64,000 nt of DNA from Oscillospiraceae bacterium (GTDB lineage: Bacteria; Bacillota; Clostridia; Oscillospirales; Ruminococcaceae), in assembly GCA_017505635.1 (NCBI GenBank), contig JAFVOU010000016.1:102237-166236 (forward strand). The letters are read 5' to 3'. Position 1 is the stretch's first letter, and each line of letters opens with the position of its first letter. This document shows positions 45,174 through 54,089 of the stretch, piece by piece. Made by a program: the position numbers and the translations under genes. The notes beneath the pieces were generated by a model. The model worked only from the letters and a program-made list of their open reading frames with translations, did no database searches and was not told the DNA's origin.

Positions 45174-45207
45174 ATTATTATAACTCAATTATATATATGT
45201 TACAACA

Positions 45208-46614
45208 TTACTCTGTAACAACTTTTTTGATTGTATCGATAACTGTGCCGTCTCTGTAAAGAACTTTGGCAACAACTTTGGACTCATCAAGTTTGATTGG
45301 TTTTGGAACACCTGTGATTTTTTCTGCAATTGCTTTGAGTTCATCAATTTCAACTACAGGAAGACCTGCTTTAACAAGTTTTTCTTTAAGTTCAGGTCTG
45401 TTAGGGTTAACAGCAATACCTCTCTGTGTTACAACAACGTCTACTGTGTGGCCCGGTGTTGTGATACATGTTACACGGTCAACGATAAGTGGAAGACGTG
45501 CACGAACCAGCGGAGCGATGATGATTGCCAATTTGGAACCTGCAGCTGTGTCTGCGTGGCCGCCTGAACCGCCCATGATGTAACCGTTGGAGTCTGTGTG
45601 AACGTTTACGTTGAAGTCAAGGTCAACCTGTGTTGCACCAAGAAGAACAACGTCAAGGCTGTTAACTGCAGAACCGTTTACGCCTGCATACTGGCTTGCA
45701 GAAACTTCCATATGGTTAGGGTTATTTTTGATGGATTCAACAGCATCAAGGTCGAAGCACTGAACGTCGATAAGAGCTTTGAAGCAGCCTTCGTTAAGCA
45801 TTTCTACCATATATTTTGTGATACCGCCCATACCAAAGCTGCCTTTGATATTGTCTTCCAGCATCATTTCTTTGATGTATTTAGCTGCAGCAAGTGTTGC
45901 ACCGCCAGCACCTGTCTGGAAGGAGAAACCATCTTTAAGGAGACCGGAAGCTTTAACAACTTTAGCTGCATACTGAGCCATTTTAAGACCTACCGGGTCT
46001 TTTGTGATTTTTGTTGTACCGGAAACAATACCGCTTGGTTCGCCGATTTTATCAACTACAACAACGTGGTCAACATAAACTTCTGGGATGGAGAAGCCAA
46101 CAACAGGATATTCAACAAGGTTGTCTGTGATACATACAACTTTGTCTGCGTTGTAAGCATCTGCAAATGCATAACCCATGGAACCGCAAGCGGATTTGCC
46201 GTATTTACCTGTCATATTACCGCGGTTGTCAGCTGTTGGTGCTGCTACAAAAGCAACATCAATGTGGCTTGTGCCTTTTTCCATATCGGAAGGACGGCCA
46301 CCGTGGCTGCGGAAAATAACTGGGTTTTCCATAACGCCTTCGCTGATAGCTTTACCAACTTTAGCACCCATATAGTTGCATTCAAGACCTGTAACTACGC
46401 CGTTTTTGATGTGGTCGATAATTGGTGCATGTGTATCAAAAACGCTTGATGCGTTAACTGTGATATTTTTGATGCCCATTTTTGCAATTTCGTCAAGAAC
46501 CATGTTGAGAACGTAGTCACCGTTTCTCATATGGTGGTGGAAAGAAATTGTCATACCGTCTTTAAGACCGCATGCTTCAATAGCTTCTCTGATAGAGCCG
46601 ATTAACTTACTCAT
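45208..46614 (-). CDS. citF: Citrate lyase alpha subunit-like (CoA transferase), divergent
   Basis: A 468-residue protein. GLKDGMTISFHHHMRNGDYVLN (about 16-37), PVIFRSHGGRPSDMEKG, GKSACGSMGYAFADAYNADKVVCITDNLVEYP, GFSFQTGAGGATLAAAKYI and GIAVNPNRPEL match CitF, which swaps acetyl-thioester for citryl-thioester on CitD. It begins about 40 residues later than usual CitF, and the typical TSGLRG segment is replaced by LECNYMGAKVG. ATG 46614 has GGAGGTAC just ahead and overlaps citE by 8 bases. Homologous citramalate lyase uses the same chemistry, so citramalate may be the substrate. Confidence 0.9.
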   Translation of the reverse strand: MSKLIGSIREAIEACGLKDGMTISFHHHMRNGDYVLNMVLDEIAKMGIKNITVNASSVFDTHAPIIDHIKNGVVTGLECNYMGAKVGKAISEGVMENPVIFRSHGGRPSDMEKGTSHIDVAFVAAPTADNRGNMTGKYGKSACGSMGYAFADAYNADKVVCITDNLVEYPVVGFSIPEVYVDHVVVVDKIGEPSGIVSGTTKITKDPVGLKMAQYAAKVVKASGLLKDGFSFQTGAGGATLAAAKYIKEMMLEDNIKGSFGMGGITKYMVEMLNEGCFKALIDVQCFDLDAVESIKNNPNHMEVSASQYAGVNGSAVNSLDVVLLGATQVDLDFNVNVHTDSNGYIMGGSGGHADTAAGSKLAIIIAPLVRARLPLIVDRVTCITTPGHTVDVVVTQRGIAVNPNRPELKEKLVKAGLPVVEIDELKAIAEKITGVPKPIKLDESKVVAKVLYRDGTVIDTIKKVVTE

Positions 46615-47485
46615 GGTCTGTACCTCCGTAAATTGCTTTTTCCATTTCGATAACCTGTTTTGCTCTGTTAACGATAGGTGCGTCAATCATTTTACCTCTG
46701 AGGGAAACAACGCCGCGGCCCATACGTTTTGCTTCTTCGATGATGTCGAGAACTTCGTGTGCATATTCAATTTCAGCTTTTGTTGGGCTGAATACTTCGT
46801 TGATGCCTTCAACGTGACGTGGAGAGATGGAAACTTTGCCTGTAAAGCCGAGAGCTTTAGCAAAGCGTGCATCTTTGTAAAGACCTTCGATATCTTCAAC
46901 GTCTGTGAATGGTGTGTCGTATACGTCTACACCGCAAGCTCTTGCTGCTGTAACAAGTCTCTGGCGGCAGTAAAGGATTTCTGCACCTTCTTTTGTTCTT
47001 ACGCAGCGAAGGTCAGCTGTAAGGTCTTCTGCACCGAGGAACATAGCAATAACACGTTCGTCACAGCCTGCAATATGGAATGCATTTTCAACACCCATTG
47101 TTGTTTCGATAAGAGTGATGATTTTAACAGTATTTTTTTCCATACCGCATTTTTCTTCTATGCCTGCGATATATTCGCTTACTTTTTTAACGTCTTCAGG
47201 ACCGTTAACTTTTGGAAGCATGATAGCATCCGGTTTGTGTGGTACGATTTCATCAAGGTCTTTGTACCAGAAATCTGTATCAACAGGATTGATACGGATA
47301 ACAATTTCGCAGCCTTTGAGGCCAAGATGTTTAAGTGTATTTCTAACAAGAATTCTTGCAGAGTCTTTTTCTGCAGGAGAAACAGCGTCTTCAAGGTCAA
47401 GAATGATGCTGTCTGCACCGAGAATATCGCCATTTACGATAAGGCTTGGTGTGTTACCAGGAATAAAAAGCATTGAACGTCTCAT
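46607..47485 (-). CDS. citE: Citrate (pro-3S)-lyase beta subunit / citryl-CoA lyase family
   Basis: A 292-residue TIM-barrel enzyme. RRSMLFIPGNTPSLIVNG (2-19), DSIILDLEDAVSPAEKDSAR, EIVIRINPVDT and MFLGAEDLTADLRCVRTKEG carry the Mg2+ and CoA-binding residues. It splits the citryl- (or citramalyl-) thioester on CitD into oxaloacetate (or pyruvate) and acetyl-CitD. It lies 3 bases after citD and overlaps citF by 8, giving tight coupling of the alpha, beta and gamma subunits. Confidence 0.94.
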   Translation of the reverse strand: MRRSMLFIPGNTPSLIVNGDILGADSIILDLEDAVSPAEKDSARILVRNTLKHLGLKGCEIVIRINPVDTDFWYKDLDEIVPHKPDAIMLPKVNGPEDVKKVSEYIAGIEEKCGMEKNTVKIITLIETTMGVENAFHIAGCDERVIAMFLGAEDLTADLRCVRTKEGAEILYCRQRLVTAARACGVDVYDTPFTDVEDIEGLYKDARFAKALGFTGKVSISPRHVEGINEVFSPTKAEIEYAHEVLDIIEEAKRMGRGVVSLRGKMIDAPIVNRAKQVIEMEKAIYGGTDHE

Positions 47486-47488
47486 AAA

Positions 47489-47758
47489 TTATAAATCCCC
47501 CTGTGCTCTTTTTAATGCAGTTTCTACTCTTGCACGGATTGTGCAGTCGATAGCGCCTCTGTCGTTAACAGAAACTTTTGCATTTGTAACTTCATTTTCT
47601 GCCAGTACTTCCATAACAGAAGCTTTGATGTCATCACCGAACTGTGTAAGAACAACAGATTCAAGCACAATTTCTATGCCTGCTTCGTTTGGTTCTACCT
47701 GTACGTATGCATCACTGGATTCCAATGTGCCTGCAACGGCGTTTTTCACGATTTTCAT
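47489..47758 (-). CDS. citD: Citrate lyase acyl carrier protein (gamma subunit)
   Basis: An 89-residue carrier. VAGTLESSDAYVQVEP (8-23) includes Ser14, where the phosphoribosyl-dephospho-CoA arm is attached in studied CitD. LTQFGDDIKASVMEVLAENEV and DRGAIDCTIRARVETAL complete the family pattern. It is the first gene of the operon, with GGAGGTAA just ahead of its ATG. Confidence 0.93.
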   Translation of the reverse strand: MKIVKNAVAGTLESSDAYVQVEPNEAGIEIVLESVVLTQFGDDIKASVMEVLAENEVTNAKVSVNDRGAIDCTIRARVETALKRAQGDL

Positions 47759-47830
47759 AGTTTACCTCCGTAAAATTTAAAATTGACTTATTATTAACTA
47801 AGTTGTATTATTTATTTATACTCTGATTAT

Positions 47831-47859
47831 ATAATATAACAAAAATTTATATATGTCTA
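47831..47859 (-). promoter_or_regulatory. Putative promoter of the cit operon
   Basis: Read leftward: TAGACA (47859-47854), 17 bases, TATTAT (47836-47831). The -35 lies inside an inverted repeat that could bind the divergent LysR protein. Confidence 0.45.
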
Positions 47860-47886
47860 ATACATATAGTTCATTCGGAGTATGAA
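47850..47886. promoter_or_regulatory. Candidate LysR-type operators between citD and lysR
   Basis: Two adjacent dyads, TATATGT-ctaat-ACATATA (47850-47868) and TTCAT-tcggagt-ATGAA (47870-47886), have centres 19 bases apart, near two helical turns. This fits the paired recognition and activation sites of LysR regulators. The first covers the cit -35. Confidence 0.5.
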
Positions 47887-47929
47887 ATAAAGTTATCATT
47901 GACATAAATGCTGAAAGACAGGTTAAAAT

Positions 47930-48871
47930 ATGTTACTTAAAGAATTAAGATATGTTCTTGCCATACACACATATGGCACAATGGCAAAAGCAAGCCAGCA
48001 TCTGTATATCTCTCAGCCTGCGCTGAGCAAATATATACAAAATCTCGAAGACACACTTAACGTGGAACTGTTTCACCGTAACAACGGCAGGCTTACGTTA
48101 ACCTTTGCAGGCGAACAGTATGTTTCCGCTGCTACAAAAATGCTGGAAATATTTGAACATCTTGAAAGCGAACTGAGCGATGTTCAGAATGCTGCAAAAG
48201 GCAGAATACGCCTTGGTATCGCCACCTATCGCGGACCTTATCTTCTGCCTAAAGTAATTGCAAAATTCCATCGCGAATATCCAGATGTTGACCTTAACGT
48301 TACAGAGGAAAGCGCAGAAAATCTTGAACAGATGCTTAGCCGCGGAGAGCTGGATATTGCTATTATGAATATTCCCCTTTCCCTGCCTAACCTGGAATAT
48401 ACCCCTATCCTTGAAGAAGAAATACTGCTTGCCATACCGCCTGACCATCCAAAGGCTGAGCTGGGTATAAAAAAAGAAGGCTGCAAGTATCCATGGATTG
48501 ATATAAAAAATTTTGAAACAGATTCCTATGTTCTTCTTAAACCTCATTTCAAATCAAGACAAATTACAAATGCTATTCTCAACACCATAAACTTCAACCC
48601 CAAAAGTGTCATCGAAACCGGTAATATCAACACAGGCTACCGTCTTGCTGCAAACGGTTACGGTGTAACATTTATACCGGAAACCTATGTGCACAATTCA
48701 TCTTCCAGTGTACAGGCAAAGGTATTTTCATTTGGTCACCCCTGCACAAAAATCACACTGGCTGTTGTTTATAAAAAAGATTCCTATATGAGCAAAAGCT
48801 GTCAGATTTTTCTTGATATGATAAAGGAATTCTATATGGGGGCCGATAAAACAAGACCCGAAAACGTATAA
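47930..48871 (+). CDS. LysR-family transcriptional regulator, divergent from the cit operon
   Basis: A 313-residue regulator. The N-terminal winged helix has ELRYVLAIHTYGTMAKASQHLYISQPALSKYIQNLEDTLNVELFHR, the classic LysR DNA-binding pattern. An effector domain follows (KGRIRLGIATYRGPYLLPKVIAKFHREYPDV, about 90-120). Divergent placement 171 bases from citD strongly suggests that it controls citDEFC-XG-cobO, in the manner of CitR-type regulators; the effector may be citrate or a related acid. It is followed after 17 bases by a membrane protein gene on the same strand. Confidence 0.9.
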   Translation: MLLKELRYVLAIHTYGTMAKASQHLYISQPALSKYIQNLEDTLNVELFHRNNGRLTLTFAGEQYVSAATKMLEIFEHLESELSDVQNAAKGRIRLGIATYRGPYLLPKVIAKFHREYPDVDLNVTEESAENLEQMLSRGELDIAIMNIPLSLPNLEYTPILEEEILLAIPPDHPKAELGIKKEGCKYPWIDIKNFETDSYVLLKPHFKSRQITNAILNTINFNPKSVIETGNINTGYRLAANGYGVTFIPETYVHNSSSSVQAKVFSFGHPCTKITLAVVYKKDSYMSKSCQIFLDMIKEFYMGADKTRPENV

Positions 48872-48888
48872 GCAAAAGGATATCATTT

Positions 48889-50535
48889 ATGCAATCAGTA
48901 AAGAAACATATAAACATACAAACCATTTTAAAAATTCTTTTAATTCTGGTTTTCATTATATCTGTGTTTTCCACATATCATATTACATCAAATATGCTTG
49001 ATGGTGATGCCGCAAGCGAACTTGTTTTTGCCAACCATATAGCACAGACAGGACAGTTTCTTTCAAAAGACTGGTATTATTCAACAGAAATACGTATCAT
49101 CTGCATCCAGCTGATTTATGCTCCGCTGTTTATGCTTTTTAACGACTGGAGTTTTGTACGATTTTCAGGCGCTGCAATTCTTCAGTTGCTGCTCATCGGT
49201 TCGTTTTTCTTTGCTGCACACAAGGCTAAATTTGACAAACGTGCCATATACCTTGGCTGTATTCTGCTTTTGCTGCCGGTAAGTGTTTCGTACGGACGTG
49301 TGGTTTTGTATCACTGTTTCTACACTGCCTACATCTCGTTTTCCTTTTTGCTTGCAGGACTGATTTTCAGTTTTTCAGGCTGTAAAAACAGGCTCAGTCT
49401 TGCAGTAAAAATCATCCTTCTTGCAGCCCTTTCTTTCGCCGGTGGTCTTAACGGTGCCCGTATGCTTCTGATATTCAATGCTCCCTTACTTTTTGGGCTC
49501 GTTCTCCTTGCCTTTGTAAAAGACTGTCGCAACCATGAAAATCAGTACATACTGAATAAAAAGTTTTTAACCGTTTTTGCCCCTGCTTGTATTTCTCTGA
49601 TATCTGCAGCTGCGGGATATATTGTAAACTCTGCTGTATTATCGGCTGAATATACGTTCAATTCATACAGCAACTATATTTTATCACTGCTGCCTGCCGA
49701 CCTGCTGAACAGAATGACCTATGGATTTATGCATTTGTTCGGCTTCCGTGAAAATGTTGAACTGATATCTGCAATGGGCATTCTTTCTGTGGCAGGCGCT
49801 TTTGCCGCAATATACTGTCTGTCCGTATCAGTTATCAGACTTTTAAATCCGGATAATTCAAAAGATATAAATTATCAGTTATTCCAGCTGATGTTTGTAT
49901 TTTCTGCCATAGTTACCATTGCCGTATTTCTGCTTACAGGCGGTGCACATGTGTACCATTTTTATCTGTATCTTGTTCCCGTTTATGTGTGGGCTGTTCC
50001 GTTTATTGTTTCGGTTGTAAACTTTGATGCAGCACCAAAACAGCTGCTGAACCTTAACTGCCTGCTGCCTGTGATTGTTGTATGTATCCTTGTTTTTAAC
50101 GGCTTTGCAAATATTCTGTTTTTCCACGGCAAAGCTTTTACAGAACAGGCTTACACCGGGCTTGACTTTGAAAACAGGCATCTTACTTCTGACCTTTCGG
50201 AAGCTGTAGCTTTTATTGAAGAAAACGGCTATGATCTTGGTTACTCTACTTTCTGGCACTGTAATGTTGTAACTGAACTTACAGACGGAAATACAAAAAT
50301 GGTCAGTGTGACATTTGAAGACAGCAGCAAATCAGTCAACTATTTCAACTGGCTGACCCTTAAAAGCAACCGCAGTTACGATGCTGAAAAACCATTTATT
50401 CTTGTACGCCGTTCCGAAAGAGATACTTTTGAAAACTTAAATCTTCAGGCAGATATTTCACTGGCTTTTAAAGGTGAATACTATTCGGTCTATGATATTA
50501 ATAATCTTGAAGAATTCCGCAGTATTGTTCAGTAA
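48889..50535 (+). CDS. Multi-pass membrane protein, GT-C glycosyltransferase-like
   Basis: A 548-residue protein with about 11-12 membrane segments and a C-terminal outer domain of about 110 residues. The early loop DGDAASELVFANHIAQTG (about residues 38-55) after the first membrane segment has the acidic position expected of GT-C enzymes such as ArnT or PMT. RVVLYHCFYTAYIS and GGLNGARMLLIF are other conserved-looking parts. No exact family is recognised, and the glycosyltransferase label is tentative. AAGGA lies before the ATG, and it probably shares a message with the LysR gene. Confidence 0.6.
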   Translation: MQSVKKHINIQTILKILLILVFIISVFSTYHITSNMLDGDAASELVFANHIAQTGQFLSKDWYYSTEIRIICIQLIYAPLFMLFNDWSFVRFSGAAILQLLLIGSFFFAAHKAKFDKRAIYLGCILLLLPVSVSYGRVVLYHCFYTAYISFSFLLAGLIFSFSGCKNRLSLAVKIILLAALSFAGGLNGARMLLIFNAPLLFGLVLLAFVKDCRNHENQYILNKKFLTVFAPACISLISAAAGYIVNSAVLSAEYTFNSYSNYILSLLPADLLNRMTYGFMHLFGFRENVELISAMGILSVAGAFAAIYCLSVSVIRLLNPDNSKDINYQLFQLMFVFSAIVTIAVFLLTGGAHVYHFYLYLVPVYVWAVPFIVSVVNFDAAPKQLLNLNCLLPVIVVCILVFNGFANILFFHGKAFTEQAYTGLDFENRHLTSDLSEAVAFIEENGYDLGYSTFWHCNVVTELTDGNTKMVSVTFEDSSKSVNYFNWLTLKSNRSYDAEKPFILVRRSERDTFENLNLQADISLAFKGEYYSVYDINNLEEFRSIVQ

Positions 50536-50551
50536 CTACCATATATAATAA

Positions 50552-50591
50552 AAAACAGACATCTGACTTTTTGATTTCAGATGTCTGTTTT
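50552..50591. terminator. Bidirectional terminator
   Basis: AAAACAGACATCTGA pairs with TCAGATGTCTGTTTT, with AT-rich tails on both sides, between the convergent membrane protein and permease genes. Confidence 0.85.
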
Positions 50592-50592
50592 A

Positions 50593-51702
50593 TTATATGA
50601 AGAAAAAGTATGCCGCTACTGTAAGCACAACAAGGAACAGTGCATTTAATCCCAAAAACAGTTTTATGTAATGACCTGTTTTCTCAGGATAAAGCAGGCG
50701 GAATTCACTGAGTGTTATAAGGCTTGCAAGGGATGCAATAGGTGTTCCTGCACCGCCGATATTAACGCCAAGCAGAAGTTCCCGATAGTTATCTGTAAAG
50801 TGCGAAAGCAGAATTGCAGAAGGTACATTGCTGATAAACTGACAGCATGCAGTTGTAACAAGCAATGTGCTTTTCTGCAGCAGTGCGCCAACAAATTCGT
50901 TTACAGCAGGTATGCGTGAAAGATTGCCCGAAAATATAAAGAACATTACAAATGTCCCCAGCAATGGATAGTCAACCATATACAGGGAATCTCTTTCTGC
51001 AAAGAAAAGCACAACAGGAATAGCTACAAGACCGAACTGCCATGGCACAAGGCGGAAAACAATAAGAATTGATACTGCAAACAGTGCAAGATAAAGCACT
51101 GTTTTTTTGATATCAAGTTTTACACCAAGTTCTGCATTAACTGAAAGTGATTTTTTAGGAAAAAACATACAGCATAGTGTAAGCATAGCAACCGCAAGTA
51201 CAAACGGTGGCAGCATAATTGCAGTAAATTCCCCTGTAGGAATGCTGAAATAGCTGTAGAGATAGAGGTTCTGAGGATTGCCGAACGGTGTAAGCATACC
51301 ACCAAGGTTTGCTGAAATATTCTGCAGAATAAACAGCGGTGCGGCATACTTGTCGTTATTTGTTACCGACAATGTATAGTAGCCCAGAGGAAGAAATGTT
51401 ATAAGCGCCATATCATTGGCAATAATCATAGAACCGATAAAAGTGATATATATAAGTGCCAGAGCCATAACACGCAGACTGCCTGTCATCTGCACAATGC
51501 GTCTCGCAAGAATTGCAAAAAAACGTATCTGTCGCAAAGCACAAACCACTGCAAGTGTGATGAACAGACAGGCAAGTGTTCTGTAGTCAAAATATGACAG
51601 ATATTCTGCTGAAGGCGGTACAAAGAAGCAGGTTATAAACGCTGCAACTGCCGCCACACAAAGCACTACATTTTTTTTGATAAAATAAACAGCTTTTTTC
51701 AT
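50593..51702 (-). CDS. ArsB/NhaD-SLC13 family anion permease
   Basis: A 369-residue inner-membrane transporter with about 10-11 membrane segments. MIIANDMALITFLPLG (about 93-108), NLGGMLTPFGNPQNLYLY and SNVPSAILLSHFTDNYRELLLGVNIGGAGTPIASLASLI match the two re-entrant SNT-like motifs of the ion transporter superfamily (ArsB, CitMHS, DASS). Some of these carry citrate or other carboxylates, others arsenite or Na+/H+. The cit operon is 3 kb away, so carboxylate uptake is possible but not shown. The start is ATG 51702 with AAGGA ahead; the frame extends to 51750 without a site. Confidence 0.85.
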   Translation of the reverse strand: MKKAVYFIKKNVVLCVAAVAAFITCFFVPPSAEYLSYFDYRTLACLFITLAVVCALRQIRFFAILARRIVQMTGSLRVMALALIYITFIGSMIIANDMALITFLPLGYYTLSVTNNDKYAAPLFILQNISANLGGMLTPFGNPQNLYLYSYFSIPTGEFTAIMLPPFVLAVAMLTLCCMFFPKKSLSVNAELGVKLDIKKTVLYLALFAVSILIVFRLVPWQFGLVAIPVVLFFAERDSLYMVDYPLLGTFVMFFIFSGNLSRIPAVNEFVGALLQKSTLLVTTACCQFISNVPSAILLSHFTDNYRELLLGVNIGGAGTPIASLASLITLSEFRLLYPEKTGHYIKLFLGLNALFLVVLTVAAYFFFI

Positions 51703-51797
51703 AAAAATCCTTATATTAAAACTTAATGCACAAAATTTGTGGGCGGTCATAAACCGCCCACAACAATTATAGTTATTAAAATTACAAAGTCAATATT

Positions 51798-53087
51798 TTA
51801 TTTAAAAATATCAAGTATTTCTTTAATCTCATGGATTGCATAATCACACTTGTCGTCAGCACGGTTTCCGCGCAAATCAAAGAAAACAGTTTTAAAACCA
51901 CACGCCTTGCTGCCGTGAACATCGTCTTTGAGATTATCGCCTATCATATATCTGTTTTCAGGATTGCCTGCAAGTTCCAGTGCGTATTCATAAATTTCTT
52001 TGCGAGGCTTGTCAAAACCGATTTTACCGCTGATAACCTGTGCTTCAAAATATTCTCTAAGACCAAGCTGGTCCATAAGCACATCAAGTTCGGGGTAGTT
52101 GTTGGAAACAAGATAATGTTTGTATCCACGTTCTTTAAGTGTCTGAAGCACCATTTTGGTATCCTCATAAAGCGGATTGTTTTCAGGTGCAACAAGATAT
52201 TCGCGCACTTTAAGATATATGCTTTCTGCTTCTTCCTGTTTAAGACCACAGCGCATAAACATTTTTAAAAGTTCTGCATTGCAGCTTTTCCACCAGCCGT
52301 CTTCGATTTCAAGCAGGTCGCGTGTATCACGGTCAGGGTGTGTATACCAAGGCAGACAATGTCCGTCCAGCTCAGCACAAACCTTTTCCATTGTTATATC
52401 GTACTGTGGAAAATTGTCTCTGATAAGTTCATATGCACAGTCTGTCCACTGATGCAGATGCAAGGTAAGTGTACCGTGAAAATCCCAGAAAAGTGTAGGC
52501 TTTTCCTCCAGTATATTTTTAAGCTGTTGTTTATCTGTCATTCTGTTGAGCACCTCCAGAAAAGATTTTTTAGATAATTTTGTTGGTATAGCAAGTGTTC
52601 TGCACACCTTTTCGCGATTATTTGAGGCATTGTTCGTACCTGACAAGCCCAGTTCAAACAAATCAAGATAGGTCATATCTGACTTTTTTACATTTACAGT
52701 ACCCATATCTGTTATTCCTGCATCTGCAAAACATTTAATCAGTACATCCTTATCTATCCCCTCCACACCAAGTGTTCCCTCTTTTGAAGGTTCCGCCTTG
52801 CGGGATTCCTTGCCGGATATCTGTGGTATATATACATTTGTTATTTTTGCTTTCCGGCAGATATTGCTTAAATAATTTCTTATCTTAAAGCCTGCCGCAT
52901 CGGAATCTGTAAGCAGAATTATACCGTTTTCTTCACCCAGCTGCTTTAAAAGCAGTTTTTTTTCTTCATCTTTGAAGATAGAAAAACCGTTTACAGGAAT
53001 TATAAGACCATCAATAAAGCTGTCCAGCTTTATTGCATCGTATTTTCCTTCCACAACTATAATCTGATTAACCCTGATTTTATCCAT
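51798..53087 (-). CDS. RNase M5-like Toprim protein fused to a HAD-family hydrolase
   Basis: A 429-residue protein with two parts. Residues 1-190 look like RNase M5: Toprim motif VVEGKYDAIKL (11-21), LLTDSDAAGFKIRNYL (58-73), and a DUF4093-type tail with SKKSFLEVLNRM. M5 matures 5S rRNA in Firmicutes. Residues 197-429 are a HAD phosphatase: LFWDFHGTLT (motif I), YLVSNNYPELDVL (motif II), KIGFDKPRKEIYEYAL (motif III) and MIGDNLKDDVHGSKACGFKTVFF (motif IV). Motif I reads DxH where DxD is usual, so the general acid may be changed. The start overlaps the holA stop by one base (TAATG). Confidence 0.85.
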   Translation of the reverse strand: MDKIRVNQIIVVEGKYDAIKLDSFIDGLIIPVNGFSIFKDEEKKLLLKQLGEENGIILLTDSDAAGFKIRNYLSNICRKAKITNVYIPQISGKESRKAEPSKEGTLGVEGIDKDVLIKCFADAGITDMGTVNVKKSDMTYLDLFELGLSGTNNASNNREKVCRTLAIPTKLSKKSFLEVLNRMTDKQQLKNILEEKPTLFWDFHGTLTLHLHQWTDCAYELIRDNFPQYDITMEKVCAELDGHCLPWYTHPDRDTRDLLEIEDGWWKSCNAELLKMFMRCGLKQEEAESIYLKVREYLVAPENNPLYEDTKMVLQTLKERGYKHYLVSNNYPELDVLMDQLGLREYFEAQVISGKIGFDKPRKEIYEYALELAGNPENRYMIGDNLKDDVHGSKACGFKTVFFDLRGNRADDKCDYAIHEIKEILDIFK

Positions 53088-54073
53088 TAGCCTGCCATCC
53101 CTTTTACTATAATCTGCGTTACAAGAATATCTATAAGATGACGCTTTTCTATTGCTGTGCTTTTGAGTGAAAGGTCGGTTTTAAGCATAAGACGTATAAT
53201 ATCTTCAAGCCCTTTTTCGGAAAATTTACCAGCATTGTTCATAGCTTTCTGATAGCGGTAAACGTTTGACCGTTTTTCGAAATCCGAATGAACTGTCTGA
53301 TATGATATCCCGTTTTTCTTTGCCAGCTTGCAGCGGTGTATATCGATAAAGCTTGTTGCCAGCGCACCCAATACCGCAATTTCATCTGTTCCCTGTGCAT
53401 AGAGTGTATTCAATGTTTCCAGAGCTTTGACTGGTTTTTTGGCACATATCAGGTCTATAACATCAAAAATTCTTGCTTCAAGTGTTTTAACTCCAACCGC
53501 ATCAACAATTTCCTTTGTTATTTTTTCATAGTTGGATGCAGCGGCATATTTTTCCACTTCACACATAATAAGAGATATGTTTTTGCCCACATTATCCACA
53601 ATATATTTTGCTGTATCCTTGTCAAGTGATGCACCAAGCTTTTTTGCTTTTTCCTGTGCAAGTTCAGCTAGATATTTATCATTTATCTCTTTTACAATAT
53701 GAAGCATTCCCTGCTGTTTTGCCAGGTCAACAAGCGGTGCATATTTTTTTGAAGTTAATGTTTTTTCTTCATCATATGTGAGTGCAACCGCAAAATGTGT
53801 GCCTTCACTGTCCGCAATTATGCCGCAGAGCTTTTCTACATATTCATCACTGAGTTCTGAAATATCAAAATCCTTGATTACTATAAGTCTGTCACCAAAA
53901 AAACTTACGGTCTGGGCAAGGTCTGCCATTTCGTCAATATCAAACTTTGCATTGTCAAAAACAGATATGCTTTCACTGTCTATATAATTTTCCTCTGCAA
54001 TTTTGAATATTATTTTCAGGTTATCTGCACATACAAAACTGTCGGCGGATAAAATCAGCCACAGTTTCTGCAT
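53087..54073 (-). CDS. holA: DNA polymerase III delta subunit
   Basis: A 328-residue clamp-loader subunit that opens the beta clamp. It has FFGDRLIVIKDFDISEL near 60, LVDLAKQQGMLHIVKEIN, GKNISLIMCEVEKYAAAS (about residue 170), EARIFDVIDLICAKKPVKALETL and VLGALATSFIDIHRCKLA, and ends in a helical C-domain. The frame opens at TTG 54106 and overlaps the comEC end. ATG 54073 is chosen because GAAG lies 8 bases ahead, and ATG 54079 is also possible. Its place directly after comEC is the usual Firmicutes order. Confidence 0.9.
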   Translation of the reverse strand: MQKLWLILSADSFVCADNLKIIFKIAEENYIDSESISVFDNAKFDIDEMADLAQTVSFFGDRLIVIKDFDISELSDEYVEKLCGIIADSEGTHFAVALTYDEEKTLTSKKYAPLVDLAKQQGMLHIVKEINDKYLAELAQEKAKKLGASLDKDTAKYIVDNVGKNISLIMCEVEKYAAASNYEKITKEIVDAVGVKTLEARIFDVIDLICAKKPVKALETLNTLYAQGTDEIAVLGALATSFIDIHRCKLAKKNGISYQTVHSDFEKRSNVYRYQKAMNNAGKFSEKGLEDIIRLMLKTDLSLKSTAIEKRHLIDILVTQIIVKGMAG

Positions 54074-54089
54074 ATTCATATCTTCAATT

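Noticed and set aside
45598..47476. Large rightward frames opposite citF and citE
   Set aside because: They are shadows of conserved genes on the other strand, with no family resemblance or ribosome binding site.
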